64,000 bases of DNA from Bin5 sp965204705 (lineage in GTDB: Bacteria > Chloroflexota > Anaerolineae > Caldilineales > Caldilineaceae): assembly GCA_965204705.1 (NCBI GenBank), contig OZ242006.1, forward strand, positions 3,038,001 through 3,102,000. Reading direction: 5' to 3'. Position 1 is the stretch's first letter, and every line of letters begins with the position of its first letter. The translations under genes were made by a program, and so were the position numbers. Shown piece after piece: positions 35,356 to 43,500 of this stretch. Below the pieces are notes generated by a model. That model did not search any database and was not told where the DNA came from. It worked only from the letters and a program-made list of their open reading frames with translations.

Positions 35356-36257
35356 TTTGCCCCCTTAGCTTCGAGGAGTTCGCCAAATGCCTGGATTCCT
35401 TCCTCGGCAGTCAGCGGCCAGGGATCGAATGAAAACCCTTGCTTGCTAAGTTCGGAGGCCACTTCTGTCGCGGTTGGCGCGACCATTCCCATCTGGTGGA
35501 GCTTCTCGGTCTGGGAGAAGATTTCTCGGGGTTCCCCCTGCATCGCAATCCCGCCTTCGTGCATGACGAGGATGGAGTCGGCAAACCGGGTCACGGCATC
35601 GATCTTGTGTTCCGCGATCAACACGGTCTTTCCGTGGTCTCTGTTCAGTCCTTGTATCAATTCCAGGACGCGCACACTACTTTGTGGGTCAAGATTCGAG
35701 GTTGGCTCATCCAAAATCAGGATTTCGGGAAGCATCGCCCAAATTGCGCCGATGGCAACGGACTGCTGCTGGCCTCCGGAGAGATAGGCAGGCTCCCTCT
35801 CCAAGAGATCTACGATATTTATGGTCGCGGCTGCAAGTTGTATCCGACGGAGAATCTCCGGCTTTGACAGGCCCAGGTTTTCGGGGCCAAAGGCGAGCTC
35901 CTCTCGCACTGAATGGGAGAACAGCTGCACGTCAGGGCTCTGAAAGACGAATCCCACCTTCTGCGCTAATTCCGGAATGGTCTGGTTCCTGGTGTCTGAC
36001 CCGTCTATTAGGACCCGCCCGCCTACTCGACCGGGCACCAGATGGGGGATTAGCCCATTCAGACACATGTACAGGGTGCTCTTGCCGGCTCCCGTTGCGC
36101 CGATGAGCAGCGCAATTTCCCCGCGCTGAAAGGAAAGATTTATGTCCTTCAGGACAGGTTCCTTGGCGCCGGAATAGAAGAAGGTCAGTTCTTCTACTAC
36201 TACAATTGGGTCTTGCACGTTTAGCTGTGGGGCTGACAGTTTGGAGGGTCTGTCCAA
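35352..36257 (-). CDS. ecfA: ECF transporter ATPase (first A component)
   Basis: 301-residue ATP-binding subunit with Walker A GATGAGKSTLYM, Q-loop FVFQSPDVQLFSHSVREE, signature LSGGQQQSVAIGAI, Walker B ILILDEPTSNLDP and a His loop IAEHKID. The C-terminal extension (residues about 235-300) is typical of ECF A subunits. It starts with TTG after GGGAGAAGGG. It forms the presumed A/A' heterodimer with the following gene. A 395-base gap containing a long inverted repeat separates it from the S component. Confidence 0.92.
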   Translation of the reverse strand: MDRPSKLSAPQLNVQDPIVVVEELTFFYSGAKEPVLKDINLSFQRGEIALLIGATGAGKSTLYMCLNGLIPHLVPGRVGGRVLIDGSDTRNQTIPELAQKVGFVFQSPDVQLFSHSVREELAFGPENLGLSKPEILRRIQLAAATINIVDLLEREPAYLSGGQQQSVAIGAIWAMLPEILILDEPTSNLDPQSSVRVLELIQGLNRDHGKTVLIAEHKIDAVTRFADSILVMHEGGIAMQGEPREIFSQTEKLHQMGMVAPTATEVASELSKQGFSFDPWPLTAEEGIQAFGELLEAKGAN

Positions 36258-36652
36258 CCCTTCTCCCTTATCTGCAACAGGTGGTGAGAGATTGGTACGG
36301 TCAATTCGGCACCAAGGGGGAACCTATGAGATCCGCCGGGCCTATGGCGAACCGTTGATCGTCGGAAGCAACTGTAGGCCACTCTTCAACGGAGAATGAC
36401 AGACGTGAATACTCTCGTAACGTTTTAGGCCGCCAGGGCTTCATTGCGTTGACGCGTCGACAACTTTGTGACAGCGCCAACGCAATGAACCGGAGTTTCG
36501 CCAAAGTAGCCCTACATCGTGTGAATTACCAGAGACCTCTTTCTCAAGACTTTCTCACCAGCTGAATTGCCTCCCGCCAGAGGATATCCATAGCCATGAT
36601 GCTGCCTGAGGGTGGAGCAGTTGTTTACCTCGTTTACCAGCAGGGTAAAGAC
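36258..36652. other. Intergenic region, 395 bp, between ECF S and A genes
   Basis: On the minus strand this is the leader of the ATPase gene. It holds the 12-bp inverted repeat listed at 36440-36489. A 67-codon minus-strand frame (36301-36504) crosses the repeat and has no recognisable features, so I do not call it a gene. No known riboswitch consensus is recognisable to me. Confidence 0.5.
36440..36489. repeat. 12-bp inverted repeat with 26-base loop
   Basis: TTCATTGCGTTG (36440-36451) and CAACGCAATGAA (36478-36489) are perfect reverse complements. The spacing would allow an RNA hairpin in the leader of the ECF ATPase operon, or the arms could be ends of a small mobile remnant or a dimeric regulator site. 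Confidence 0.75.
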
Positions 36653-37435
36653 CTAATCTTCCGATTCTTCTTCTGCCAGTATCGAACCTGAGCCGGCTGC
36701 AAATCTAATGCCAGCACGATGCAACCCGATGATCACCGCTGCACCCACAACGACTGAAATCAAGGTTAACAGTATCCGCTGGCCGGGCACGATTCCCGAC
36801 CAGAAAGCGAACACCCATTGATCGGGGCCTTCCGGAAACAGGAAGGACCAACCCAGGCTTAAGTAGACGTGGTTGATCATGTATGCTGTCCATGAAATCA
36901 CGGCCACTCCGATGGAGGTTGGCACGGGTTCCAACTCGCGAATCTTGGCGACTGCCCAAGGGGAAAACCAGAGTCCTACCAGCCCGGTGAGATACATAGG
37001 CCAATAGGCGGCCTTGGCATAGACATAGCCCCCGATCGCCGAGAACATTGGCAGTAGCGGCCAAGCCAATAGGGCTATCACATAGATTACGAGCGTGGCG
37101 ATGCGGGCATTGCGCGTATTCAGCATGAGGAGGCCTGCTGCCAACGCGCCGATGGTATGGGGATAAAAGGTGGCAAATCCGAAATAAGCGGTGGCGGGAC
37201 CGATGAAGCTTGCCAGAAGCCCGCCTACAGTGGCCGCGATCGCGCCGGCGATCGGGCCAAACAGAATACCTGCCAAGGTCAGGATAAATTCCTGACCGCC
37301 AAAAGTGCCCCCGCCGACAAGGGGAATAGCGGGGAGTATCGAGGCAACCGCATATATGGCCGCCCAAACTGCGAGGTAGGCTACTGGAATGCCGGCAATG
37401 GCTCCGCGCCGGCCGCCCGAAATCTGCGTCGTCAT
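36653..37435 (-). CDS. ECF transporter substrate-binding (S) component
   Basis: Integral membrane protein of 260 residues, somewhat longer than the usual 180-220. N-terminal hydrophobic stretch AYLAVWAAIYAVASILPAIP, then GGTFGGQEFILTLAGILFGP and GAIAATVGGLLASFIGPATA resemble the glycine-rich helices of ECF S components. TFYPHTIGALAAGLL follows. ATG at 37435 is preceded by AAGGAGCCAGAT. The A, A and T genes follow on the same strand, giving a complete group-I-like importer. The ligand (vitamin, cofactor precursor or metal) cannot be read. A strong hairpin lies just upstream. Confidence 0.78.
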   Translation of the reverse strand: MTTQISGGRRGAIAGIPVAYLAVWAAIYAVASILPAIPLVGGGTFGGQEFILTLAGILFGPIAGAIAATVGGLLASFIGPATAYFGFATFYPHTIGALAAGLLMLNTRNARIATLVIYVIALLAWPLLPMFSAIGGYVYAKAAYWPMYLTGLVGLWFSPWAVAKIRELEPVPTSIGVAVISWTAYMINHVYLSLGWSFLFPEGPDQWVFAFWSGIVPGQRILLTLISVVVGAAVIIGLHRAGIRFAAGSGSILAEEESED

Positions 37436-37455
37436 ATCTGGCTCCTTTACAGTAC

Positions 37456-37494
37456 GCAAGTCACCTGTCTCATTTTGCGAGACAGGCGACTTGC
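37456..37494. promoter_or_regulatory. Long hairpin between binding-protein gene and ECF S gene
   Basis: GCAAGTC-a-CCTGTCTC (37456-37471) and GAGACAGG-c-GACTTGC (37479-37494) form a 15-pair stem with one internal mismatch and a 7-base loop. On the minus strand it lies 59 bases after the binding-protein stop and ends 20 bases before the S-component start. No T-run follows, so an mRNA-processing or attenuating stem is more likely than a plain terminator. Confidence 0.7.
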
Positions 37495-37553
37495 AACTCC
37501 AAAGCACGCTGACTAAAGGAGCAGATCCTAAGCGCTGGCTTCCGCTCTGCGAC

Positions 37554-39209
37554 CTACTCCTCTACCCAAACACGGTGAAACATATGGGTATCCATCGGCG
37601 ACGGAACATAGTTCTGCACACGGGGCGTCGATACGTCGACATAGATGTTGTGGGTCAGCGGAATGTAGGGCAGGTCTGCGGCGAATTGGGCGTCGACGGC
37701 CTGGTAGAGCCGGGTGCGCTCGGCGTCGTCAATGGTAGCGCGGGCGGTTGCGATATTGGCATCCACATCGGCGTTGGCGTAGCGGGCGTAGTTGCCGCCG
37801 GCGCCGAGGTTATCGGAGTGCATGAGCGGATAGTAGAAGCCGTCGGGGTCGGCATAGTCGGTCACACGGTACATCCAGGCGAGGTCGTAGTTGCCGGTTT
37901 CGAGTGCTTCCATGTAGGGACCGAACTCGGTCGGTTTGATTTCGATGTTGATGCCGATCTCTTTCAGGTTTGCCTGGTAGATTTCCAACAGCTTGATCAG
38001 GTTGCCCCAGGGCGGCAGAATGACATCGAACGTACCGGGCACGCCGTCGGCATATCCGGCCTCAGCCATCAGCGCTTTGGCCGATTCCAGGTTGGTCGGA
38101 TAGTTCAGAACGGCGTCTTCATCGTATCCGAGCAATCCGGGAGGAAGCAGGCCCTGGGCGACGTTGGCCCGTCCCTGCAGACTGGCGATGATGGCATCGA
38201 GGTCGAGTGCGTAGCGGACGGCCTGTCTCAGCTTAGGATTCGTGCCGAAAGGTTCGTTATCGAGGTTGACAGCTATGTAGTCGGTGTGGAAGGTCTCAGC
38301 CCAGCCCAGCTTCTCTTTGTAGACCGGGTCGGTGCTAAAGCGTTCCCAGTGCGCCGGAGGTACCCAGGCCATATCCAGTCGACCGGCATCCAGTTCAACG
38401 ATGCGCGTGTTCTCGTCGCCGATGAATCGGAACTTAACCGCATCCAGATAAGGGCGTCCGTTCCAGTAGTCCTCGAAGGCGTTGAGTGTTACGTCCTGGT
38501 TGAGGTTCCATTCGCCCAATGAGAACGGGCCGGCGGCTACGACATTCTGGCCAAAGTCCTCACCCCATTTTTCGACTTCCTCCTGCGGCACGACGGCCAG
38601 GTTGATGCTGGCGAGCATCGCCTTAAAGGGCGCCAGCGGTTCGGCCAACTCGATTTCGAGGGTGCCGGCGTCGATGACTGTGATGCCGCTGACTTCATCT
38701 GCGGCGCCGTCCTGGAACTCCTGGGCGCCGACAATTATGGAGAGCATCCAGGCCTTGGGGCTGCGCGTTTCCGGATTCAGGACGCGTTCAAAACTGTACT
38801 TGAAGTCATCGGCGGTGATCTCGCGGCCGTTGTGGAATTTCGCACCGGCGCGCAGGTTGAAAGTCCAGGTCTTGCCGTCTTCGGAAACTTCAAAACCCTC
38901 AGCTATGGCCGGTTCGATTTCGCGTCCGTCAGGCGAGAGGCGGAAGAGGCCTTCAAGCAGGTTGGGGGCGATGACGCCCTGGTCCCAGCCCGCGATCGCT
39001 GCCGGGTCGAAGCTTTTGGGGTCGGATGAGACAAAGCCGGCTACGACTCCGCCCATTTTCGGCCCTTCGGCCTCGCCTGACTCTTCGGCCATGGCTTCGT
39101 CGGCTGCAGATTCAGTCGATGCCGCCGGCGCCGCGACACAGGCGATCAAGAGTGACCCAAGGAGAGCCATATATAATGCAAGGTTCATCAGACGCTTCGC
39201 AGACTTCAT
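37554..39209 (-). CDS. ABC transporter substrate-binding lipoprotein, family 5
   Basis: Secreted solute receptor of a Dpp/Opp-type importer, 551 residues. Lipoprotein signal LALYMALLGSLLIACVAAPAA, then a short Glu/Ala linker. Core motifs: AEGFEVSEDGKTWTFNLRAG, KFHNGREITADDFKYSFERV, QAVRYALDLDAII and the C-terminal ADLPYIPLTHNIYV. The ATG at 39209 has GAGGAGATTGAA upstream; an earlier in-frame start is not supported. Its natural partners are probably the DppB/C-type permeases at 30440-32234 on the same strand, but the ECF importer and a PhyH gene lie between them. The ligand is unknown. Confidence 0.92.
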   Translation of the reverse strand: MKSAKRLMNLALYMALLGSLLIACVAAPAASTESAADEAMAEESGEAEGPKMGGVVAGFVSSDPKSFDPAAIAGWDQGVIAPNLLEGLFRLSPDGREIEPAIAEGFEVSEDGKTWTFNLRAGAKFHNGREITADDFKYSFERVLNPETRSPKAWMLSIIVGAQEFQDGAADEVSGITVIDAGTLEIELAEPLAPFKAMLASINLAVVPQEEVEKWGEDFGQNVVAAGPFSLGEWNLNQDVTLNAFEDYWNGRPYLDAVKFRFIGDENTRIVELDAGRLDMAWVPPAHWERFSTDPVYKEKLGWAETFHTDYIAVNLDNEPFGTNPKLRQAVRYALDLDAIIASLQGRANVAQGLLPPGLLGYDEDAVLNYPTNLESAKALMAEAGYADGVPGTFDVILPPWGNLIKLLEIYQANLKEIGINIEIKPTEFGPYMEALETGNYDLAWMYRVTDYADPDGFYYPLMHSDNLGAGGNYARYANADVDANIATARATIDDAERTRLYQAVDAQFAADLPYIPLTHNIYVDVSTPRVQNYVPSPMDTHMFHRVWVEE

Positions 39210-39350
39210 TTCAATCTCCTCAAATTGTGTGGATTCGGAAAGAACTGCAAGAAATAGAGAGAGTTGGCTTGGCATGTGCAGGACGTCGCGGACAGCAGTC
39301 CGGTTCGGCCTGGAGGGCTGCGCCAAAGTTAACAAATCAGAATTTTAATG

Positions 39351-40409
39351 TCAAACGTCGGTTTCCTGGTGACCAAGTTGATTTAGGACCTGCTGCAATC
39401 TTGCGTGGGCCTGGCCTGCATCGACTTTCAGGGCATGCAAAACGCCGAAGTCTTCAATGATGAAAGAGGCAGATACTGCGCCATAGAGAGCGGCCTGGAC
39501 GGCGTTCCCAGTCTGTGACATGCCCACTAGAAAGCCACCGCAAAAGGCGTCGCCGGCGCCGGTGGGATCGACGGCCTTTGTAGAGAAGGTCGGGATCTTG
39601 AGCCAATTCTTCTGGCCGCGCAGCAGGAGGCGCATGCCGCGCGCGCCCATCTTTACTCCGATTCCTTTCGGGCCCAGGGCGAGAAGCCTCCTTGCTGCCT
39701 CAAAGACGTGACGCCTTTCGTTGTGTCCGCCGGCGTCCGTGTTGAACAGGGCGTCGGCATGAACGCTAAGTTCCTCTATGCTGGGCAACAGATAGTCCAG
39801 GTTTTGGAGCAGGTCAAGGTCGGTCTGGTCCTCTTGGTCCCAGTCCCACCAGGGCCAGTCGAAGGTGATCAAGATGCGGTCGCCGCGTAGCCTCTTGAGA
39901 AAGGATGCGTTTGCACGGCTGCATGGGAGCGGGCCGGGGGCCAGATGGGCGTAGGATGCTCTGCTTGCCAAGTCGGCCCATTTGGTCAGGTCCGGGCAGA
40001 AACTGGGCCATATGCGACGGTGGAGGGGGCTGCCGGTGTCGGTGTATTCGCTTTCGAGGTCGATGATCTCGCCGGCATGGTCGGGAAGGAGGGCGCGCGC
40101 TTCGTCGATGCGGTCGGTGCGGCTGCCATCGGGGAAGTAGAAGGCGCGTGAACGCAACAGGTGCGGATCCTGGATCTGGGTTACTGCAGAGACGTCTATG
40201 CCGGCATCGGCCAACTGATCCAGCCAAACTGTGGGATAATCGGAGCCGATCACGCTTATCAGGTTGACTTTGGCGCCCCAGAGGCGCATGCCGGCAGCAG
40301 CGTAGACAGCGTTGCCGCCAAGTTGTCGGGGGGAAATCTGCCCGTCGGGGGTGACGACGTCGTCCAGTGTACAGTTTCCCACCGCAAGGAAAGTGTTGGC
40401 GGCAGTCAC
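39351..40409 (-). CDS. PfkB-family carbohydrate kinase (intact)
   Basis: Ribokinase-like sugar or nucleoside kinase, 352 residues. The substrate-binding motif QLGGNAVYAAAGMRLWGAKV is near the N-terminus, and the ATP/anion-hole motif DPTGAGDAFCGGF holds the catalytic D287. VNLISVIGSDYP and GVKMGARGMRLL fit the fold. It is on the same strand as the neighbouring binding protein and PhyH genes, 141 bases before the binding-protein start. It would phosphorylate an imported or processed sugar. The insert rich in Trp and Asp (WPWWDWDQEDQTD) at about residues 185-197 is unusual. Confidence 0.87.
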   Translation of the reverse strand: MTAANTFLAVGNCTLDDVVTPDGQISPRQLGGNAVYAAAGMRLWGAKVNLISVIGSDYPTVWLDQLADAGIDVSAVTQIQDPHLLRSRAFYFPDGSRTDRIDEARALLPDHAGEIIDLESEYTDTGSPLHRRIWPSFCPDLTKWADLASRASYAHLAPGPLPCSRANASFLKRLRGDRILITFDWPWWDWDQEDQTDLDLLQNLDYLLPSIEELSVHADALFNTDAGGHNERRHVFEAARRLLALGPKGIGVKMGARGMRLLLRGQKNWLKIPTFSTKAVDPTGAGDAFCGGFLVGMSQTGNAVQAALYGAVSASFIIEDFGVLHALKVDAGQAHARLQQVLNQLGHQETDV

Positions 40410-40510
40410 GGGGTCAGATTCGCGTGGGGGCTGGTTTCGTCATGGCTAGCGGTTGACTCCTCTCAGCGCCTAACTTACATCCGGCTCACGATTTGCCAGA
40501 TTTTATCCTG

Positions 40511-41308
40511 TCAGACGCGCATGCGCAGCATGGGATGGCTGAAGTTGACAGGGATGGTCTCGCCAGTGCGCGCCGATTTGGTGCCCGGCGTCATGAAGTG
40601 GATGGCAAGGGCCCGCCGCTGACGGTCGGTGGTGTTTGGCGCTGTGCGGTGCAGGGTCTGACAGTGGTGAAGGGTGATGCCGCCGGCCGGCAGGTCGCCC
40701 ACGACTGCCTGGCTGTCGTCGACCAACTTGCCCATATCGAGGAGGACTTCACTGCCTTGGGCCTGGTCGTGGATCATGGGGCGAAGGTGCGAGCCCGGAA
40801 TAAACTGCATTGCGCCGTTGTCTAGCTCGACGTCGTCGAGGGTGAGCCAGCAGCTGACCAGATTCGGGGGAAGGCATTTCCAGTAGGCGTTGTCCTGGTG
40901 CCAGAAGATGGGTCCGCCGTGGTGTGGCGGCTTGTTCAATGCCTGATTGTGGAAGAGCTGTATGTTAGGTCCGATTATGTCCTCTATTATGTCGAGGATT
41001 CCCTGATGGTAGGTGAACTGGTGGAAGCGGAGATTGTGCTCGGAGATCTGCATGAACTGGAGCATCTCCTGCTCCTCGTCTTCGTCATGGTCGTGGTCAT
41101 CCTCGAAGACAGCGAGGTTGCGGACGGGCCGCTCGCCGCTGCGCCCGAGCGAGAATTCTTCATCGTACTCCTGGCGCATCTCCTGGATTAGGTCGTCTTC
41201 GAGAACTTTGCCGACAACGAGGAAGCCGTTTTCCCAGAAGCTGGCAACCTGAGCTTGGGTCAGGGTTTTGAAGCCGCTTTCGCTAACGGCTGTTTCGGTT
41301 GATTGCAT
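40511..41308 (-). CDS. Phytanoyl-CoA dioxygenase (PhyH) family protein
   Basis: Predicted Fe(II)/2-oxoglutarate oxygenase, 265 residues. H137-x-D139 (FWHQDNAYW), GAMQFIPGSH loop, distal His in LHHCQTLHRTAPNTTDRQRR with the co-substrate Arg following. N-terminal FWENGFLVVGKVL is the typical PhyH opening. The ATG at 41308 follows AAGGAGAACACACTG. It lies between the sugar ABC permeases (117 bases upstream) and the PfkB kinase (101 bases downstream) on the same strand. A His-rich acidic stretch (DDHDHDEDEE, around residue 70) is odd and might bind metal. Confidence 0.87.
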   Translation of the reverse strand: MQSTETAVSESGFKTLTQAQVASFWENGFLVVGKVLEDDLIQEMRQEYDEEFSLGRSGERPVRNLAVFEDDHDHDEDEEQEMLQFMQISEHNLRFHQFTYHQGILDIIEDIIGPNIQLFHNQALNKPPHHGGPIFWHQDNAYWKCLPPNLVSCWLTLDDVELDNGAMQFIPGSHLRPMIHDQAQGSEVLLDMGKLVDDSQAVVGDLPAGGITLHHCQTLHRTAPNTTDRQRRALAIHFMTPGTKSARTGETIPVNFSHPMLRMRV

Positions 41309-41425
41309 CAGTGTGTTCTCCTTGTTCTGAATGTCTGCCAAGAGCGCGAGACGGGTCAGAGATATCAGAAACTTGCTGCGGCGTGTGACAGTGTTGGGGG
41401 CAGGACGTCCCCTTTCGCGCAGACA

Positions 41426-42319
41426 TCAACCCTTTATTCCCGTAATCACGATCCCTTGAATGAAGTAGCGCTGGGTAAGAAAGAATATCCCAATTGGGAC
41501 GAGGGTGGAAACTATCGTCATAGCCATCAAGAACTGGATATCGATCTGGGCGCGGCCAATGAAACGGTGCAAGCCCAAAGTGATCGGGAACAGTTTTGGC
41601 GAATCGAGATAGATAAGTGGTGTGAAGAACTCATTCCAGGCCCACGTAAAGTTGAAGATGGCAACGACGGCGAGCGCCGGACGCGTTAGAGGAAGCAGGA
41701 TACGAAACAGAACTCCCAAGCGACGACAGCCATCAATGAGCGCGGCGTCATCCAGCTCCCTGGAAATGGTGAGGAAGAATTGACGAAGAAGAAAGATGCT
41801 AAAGGCGTCACCAAAGAAGAGAGGGACTATCAGAGGTTTAAAAGTGTTTATCCACCCTAATTCACTGAAGATCATGTAGAGTGGGATCAACGTCACTTGC
41901 CTTGGCAGCATCATGGTGCTGAGGACGATGACGAAAAGAATGTCGCGACCGGGGAAACGGATACGGGCGAAGGCGTAGGCTGCCAGAACACTGGAAATGA
42001 GAATGCCAACGACATTCATGCCGCTAATGTAAAACGTATTGAGATAGTAAACTGTGAAATCGCCTTGGAGCCAGGCCTTGATGAAATTTTCCCAGTGGTA
42101 GACAGGAGGAATCCATACCGGGGGAGTCTTCCATATAAGAGCGGTCTCCTTGCCCGCCGTCGAGAGCATCCACAGCCAGGGAATCAGGAACAAACTCGCG
42201 CCCGGAAGGACGAGAACCAGCAGTCCGACCTGGCGAAATACGGGATGCCAGACCCTTCTGGCGTTGCCTATTATGGCAGTGTCGACCGATGAACTCATGG
42301 TAGGGTGGCCTGAATACAT
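41426..42319 (-). CDS. Sugar ABC transporter permease, MalG/UgpE type
   Basis: Second permease of a carbohydrate importer, 297 residues. Helix LLVLVLPGASLFLIPWLWML, loop YHWENFIKAW, DILFVIVLSTMMLPRQVTLI and EAA loop SRELDDAALIDGCRRLGVLF, ending in GIVITGIKG as in the permease at 691. The start could also be the ATG at 42298; neither has a clear ribosome-binding site. It follows the MalF-type permease by 18 bases. Confidence 0.92.
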   Translation of the reverse strand: MYSGHPTMSSSVDTAIIGNARRVWHPVFRQVGLLVLVLPGASLFLIPWLWMLSTAGKETALIWKTPPVWIPPVYHWENFIKAWLQGDFTVYYLNTFYISGMNVVGILISSVLAAYAFARIRFPGRDILFVIVLSTMMLPRQVTLIPLYMIFSELGWINTFKPLIVPLFFGDAFSIFLLRQFFLTISRELDDAALIDGCRRLGVLFRILLPLTRPALAVVAIFNFTWAWNEFFTPLIYLDSPKLFPITLGLHRFIGRAQIDIQFLMAMTIVSTLVPIGIFFLTQRYFIQGIVITGIKG

Positions 42320-42337
42320 GACCGCAAAGTTGTGCTT

Positions 42338-43267
42338 CTAGTTCCTCTCTTCGCCTGCATAATAGACCCAGAGGCTGGAAGAGCGCATGAAGAGTAGCGT
42401 AAAACAGATAATAATGGCGAAGAGAACCCACGCTACCGCGGAGGCGTAGCCAAAGCGGGTCTGTTGAAATGCCTTGCGATACAGGAACAGCACCATGCTC
42501 AGGGTAGAGTTATTTGGGCCGCCATTTGTCATGATAAAGGACTGGGTGAAGAACTGGAACGCGGCGATTAAGCTGATCACGACATTGAAGAAAATCGTAG
42601 GCGAAAGCATGGGAATGGTCACATGCCAGAAGCGCCGCCAGACACTGGCGCCGTCGATCTTGGCAGCCTCATAAAGGTAGGTGGGAATCCCCTGTAAGCC
42701 TGCCAGGTAGAGCAGCATGTTGGCGCCGACAGCCCACAGGCTCATGATGATCAATGAAGGAAGAGCCCAATCGGAATCAAATATCCAGCTGGGACCTTCA
42801 ATGCCCACCACTTTGAGAGCGTTGTTGATCAAGCCCATTCTTGGGTTGAAAATCTGCAACCAAAGAACGGCAACAGCAACACCTGATATGACTGAAGGGA
42901 GGTAGTAAACTGTGCGCCATACTCCGAGTCCGACTACTTTTTGGTTAAGAAGCAGGGCCACTGCCAGGGCCGTGGCCGCTCCCAGTGGGACCGAAACAAA
43001 GGCATAAATGGCAGTGATGCGCAGACTCTTAAGGAATAGGGGGTCTTGCACCAATGCCACATAGTTTCCAAGCCCCACAAAGACGTTGCGGGTGAACAGG
43101 TCGGCCTGAAAGAAGCTCAGAACCAGCGAGAAGACCAGCGGTCCCAAAGTAAATGCGAGGAAGCCGATGATCCACGGCAGTAAACAGAGATAGGCGGTGA
43201 GGACGTCCTCAGTTCTCTGCGTGAAGCGCCGCTTCAGGAATTCTGCCAAGCTACTTTGAGCTGCCAC
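42338..43267 (-). CDS. Sugar ABC transporter permease, MalF/UgpA type
   Basis: First permease of the carbohydrate importer, 309 residues. LCLLPWIIGFLAFTLGPLVF helix, NYVALVQDPLFLKSL, RTVYYLPSVISGVAVAVLWL and EAA loop PTYLYEAAKIDGASVWRRFW are family hallmarks. The GTG start has AAGGAG ten bases upstream. It follows the family-1 binding protein gene by 233 bases on the same strand, so the usual order binding protein, F, G is kept. No ATPase gene is adjacent. Confidence 0.94.
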   Translation of the reverse strand: MAAQSSLAEFLKRRFTQRTEDVLTAYLCLLPWIIGFLAFTLGPLVFSLVLSFFQADLFTRNVFVGLGNYVALVQDPLFLKSLRITAIYAFVSVPLGAATALAVALLLNQKVVGLGVWRTVYYLPSVISGVAVAVLWLQIFNPRMGLINNALKVVGIEGPSWIFDSDWALPSLIIMSLWAVGANMLLYLAGLQGIPTYLYEAAKIDGASVWRRFWHVTIPMLSPTIFFNVVISLIAAFQFFTQSFIMTNGGPNNSTLSMVLFLYRKAFQQTRFGYASAVAWVLFAIIICFTLLFMRSSSLWVYYAGEERN

Positions 43268-43500
43268 TCTTCGTATGCTCCTTCACGGGACAGATGCCCG
43301 AAAGTTCCCGGCCGGCATGTACTGGAATCGATCACGGCTTCATTTCGCGGTGGACACGTTTGGGGGCAAGGCAGGTGACTCAACTGACGAGGCAAGGGGC
43401 AGGAAAATGGTCCTGCCCCCCATTGCCCTCCATTCAGTCCATGAAAGCGATAATCTTGCGGCCGCAGACCTGGTCTGCGACATCACTTGCAGTCTTCGGG

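Noticed and set aside
36301..36504. 67-codon minus-strand frame in the ECF gap
   Set aside because: It crosses the 12-bp inverted repeat and has no features of a protein.
37389..38522. 377-codon plus-strand open frame
   Set aside because: Antisense to the family-5 binding-protein gene; G+C-rich third-codon bias creates the frame.
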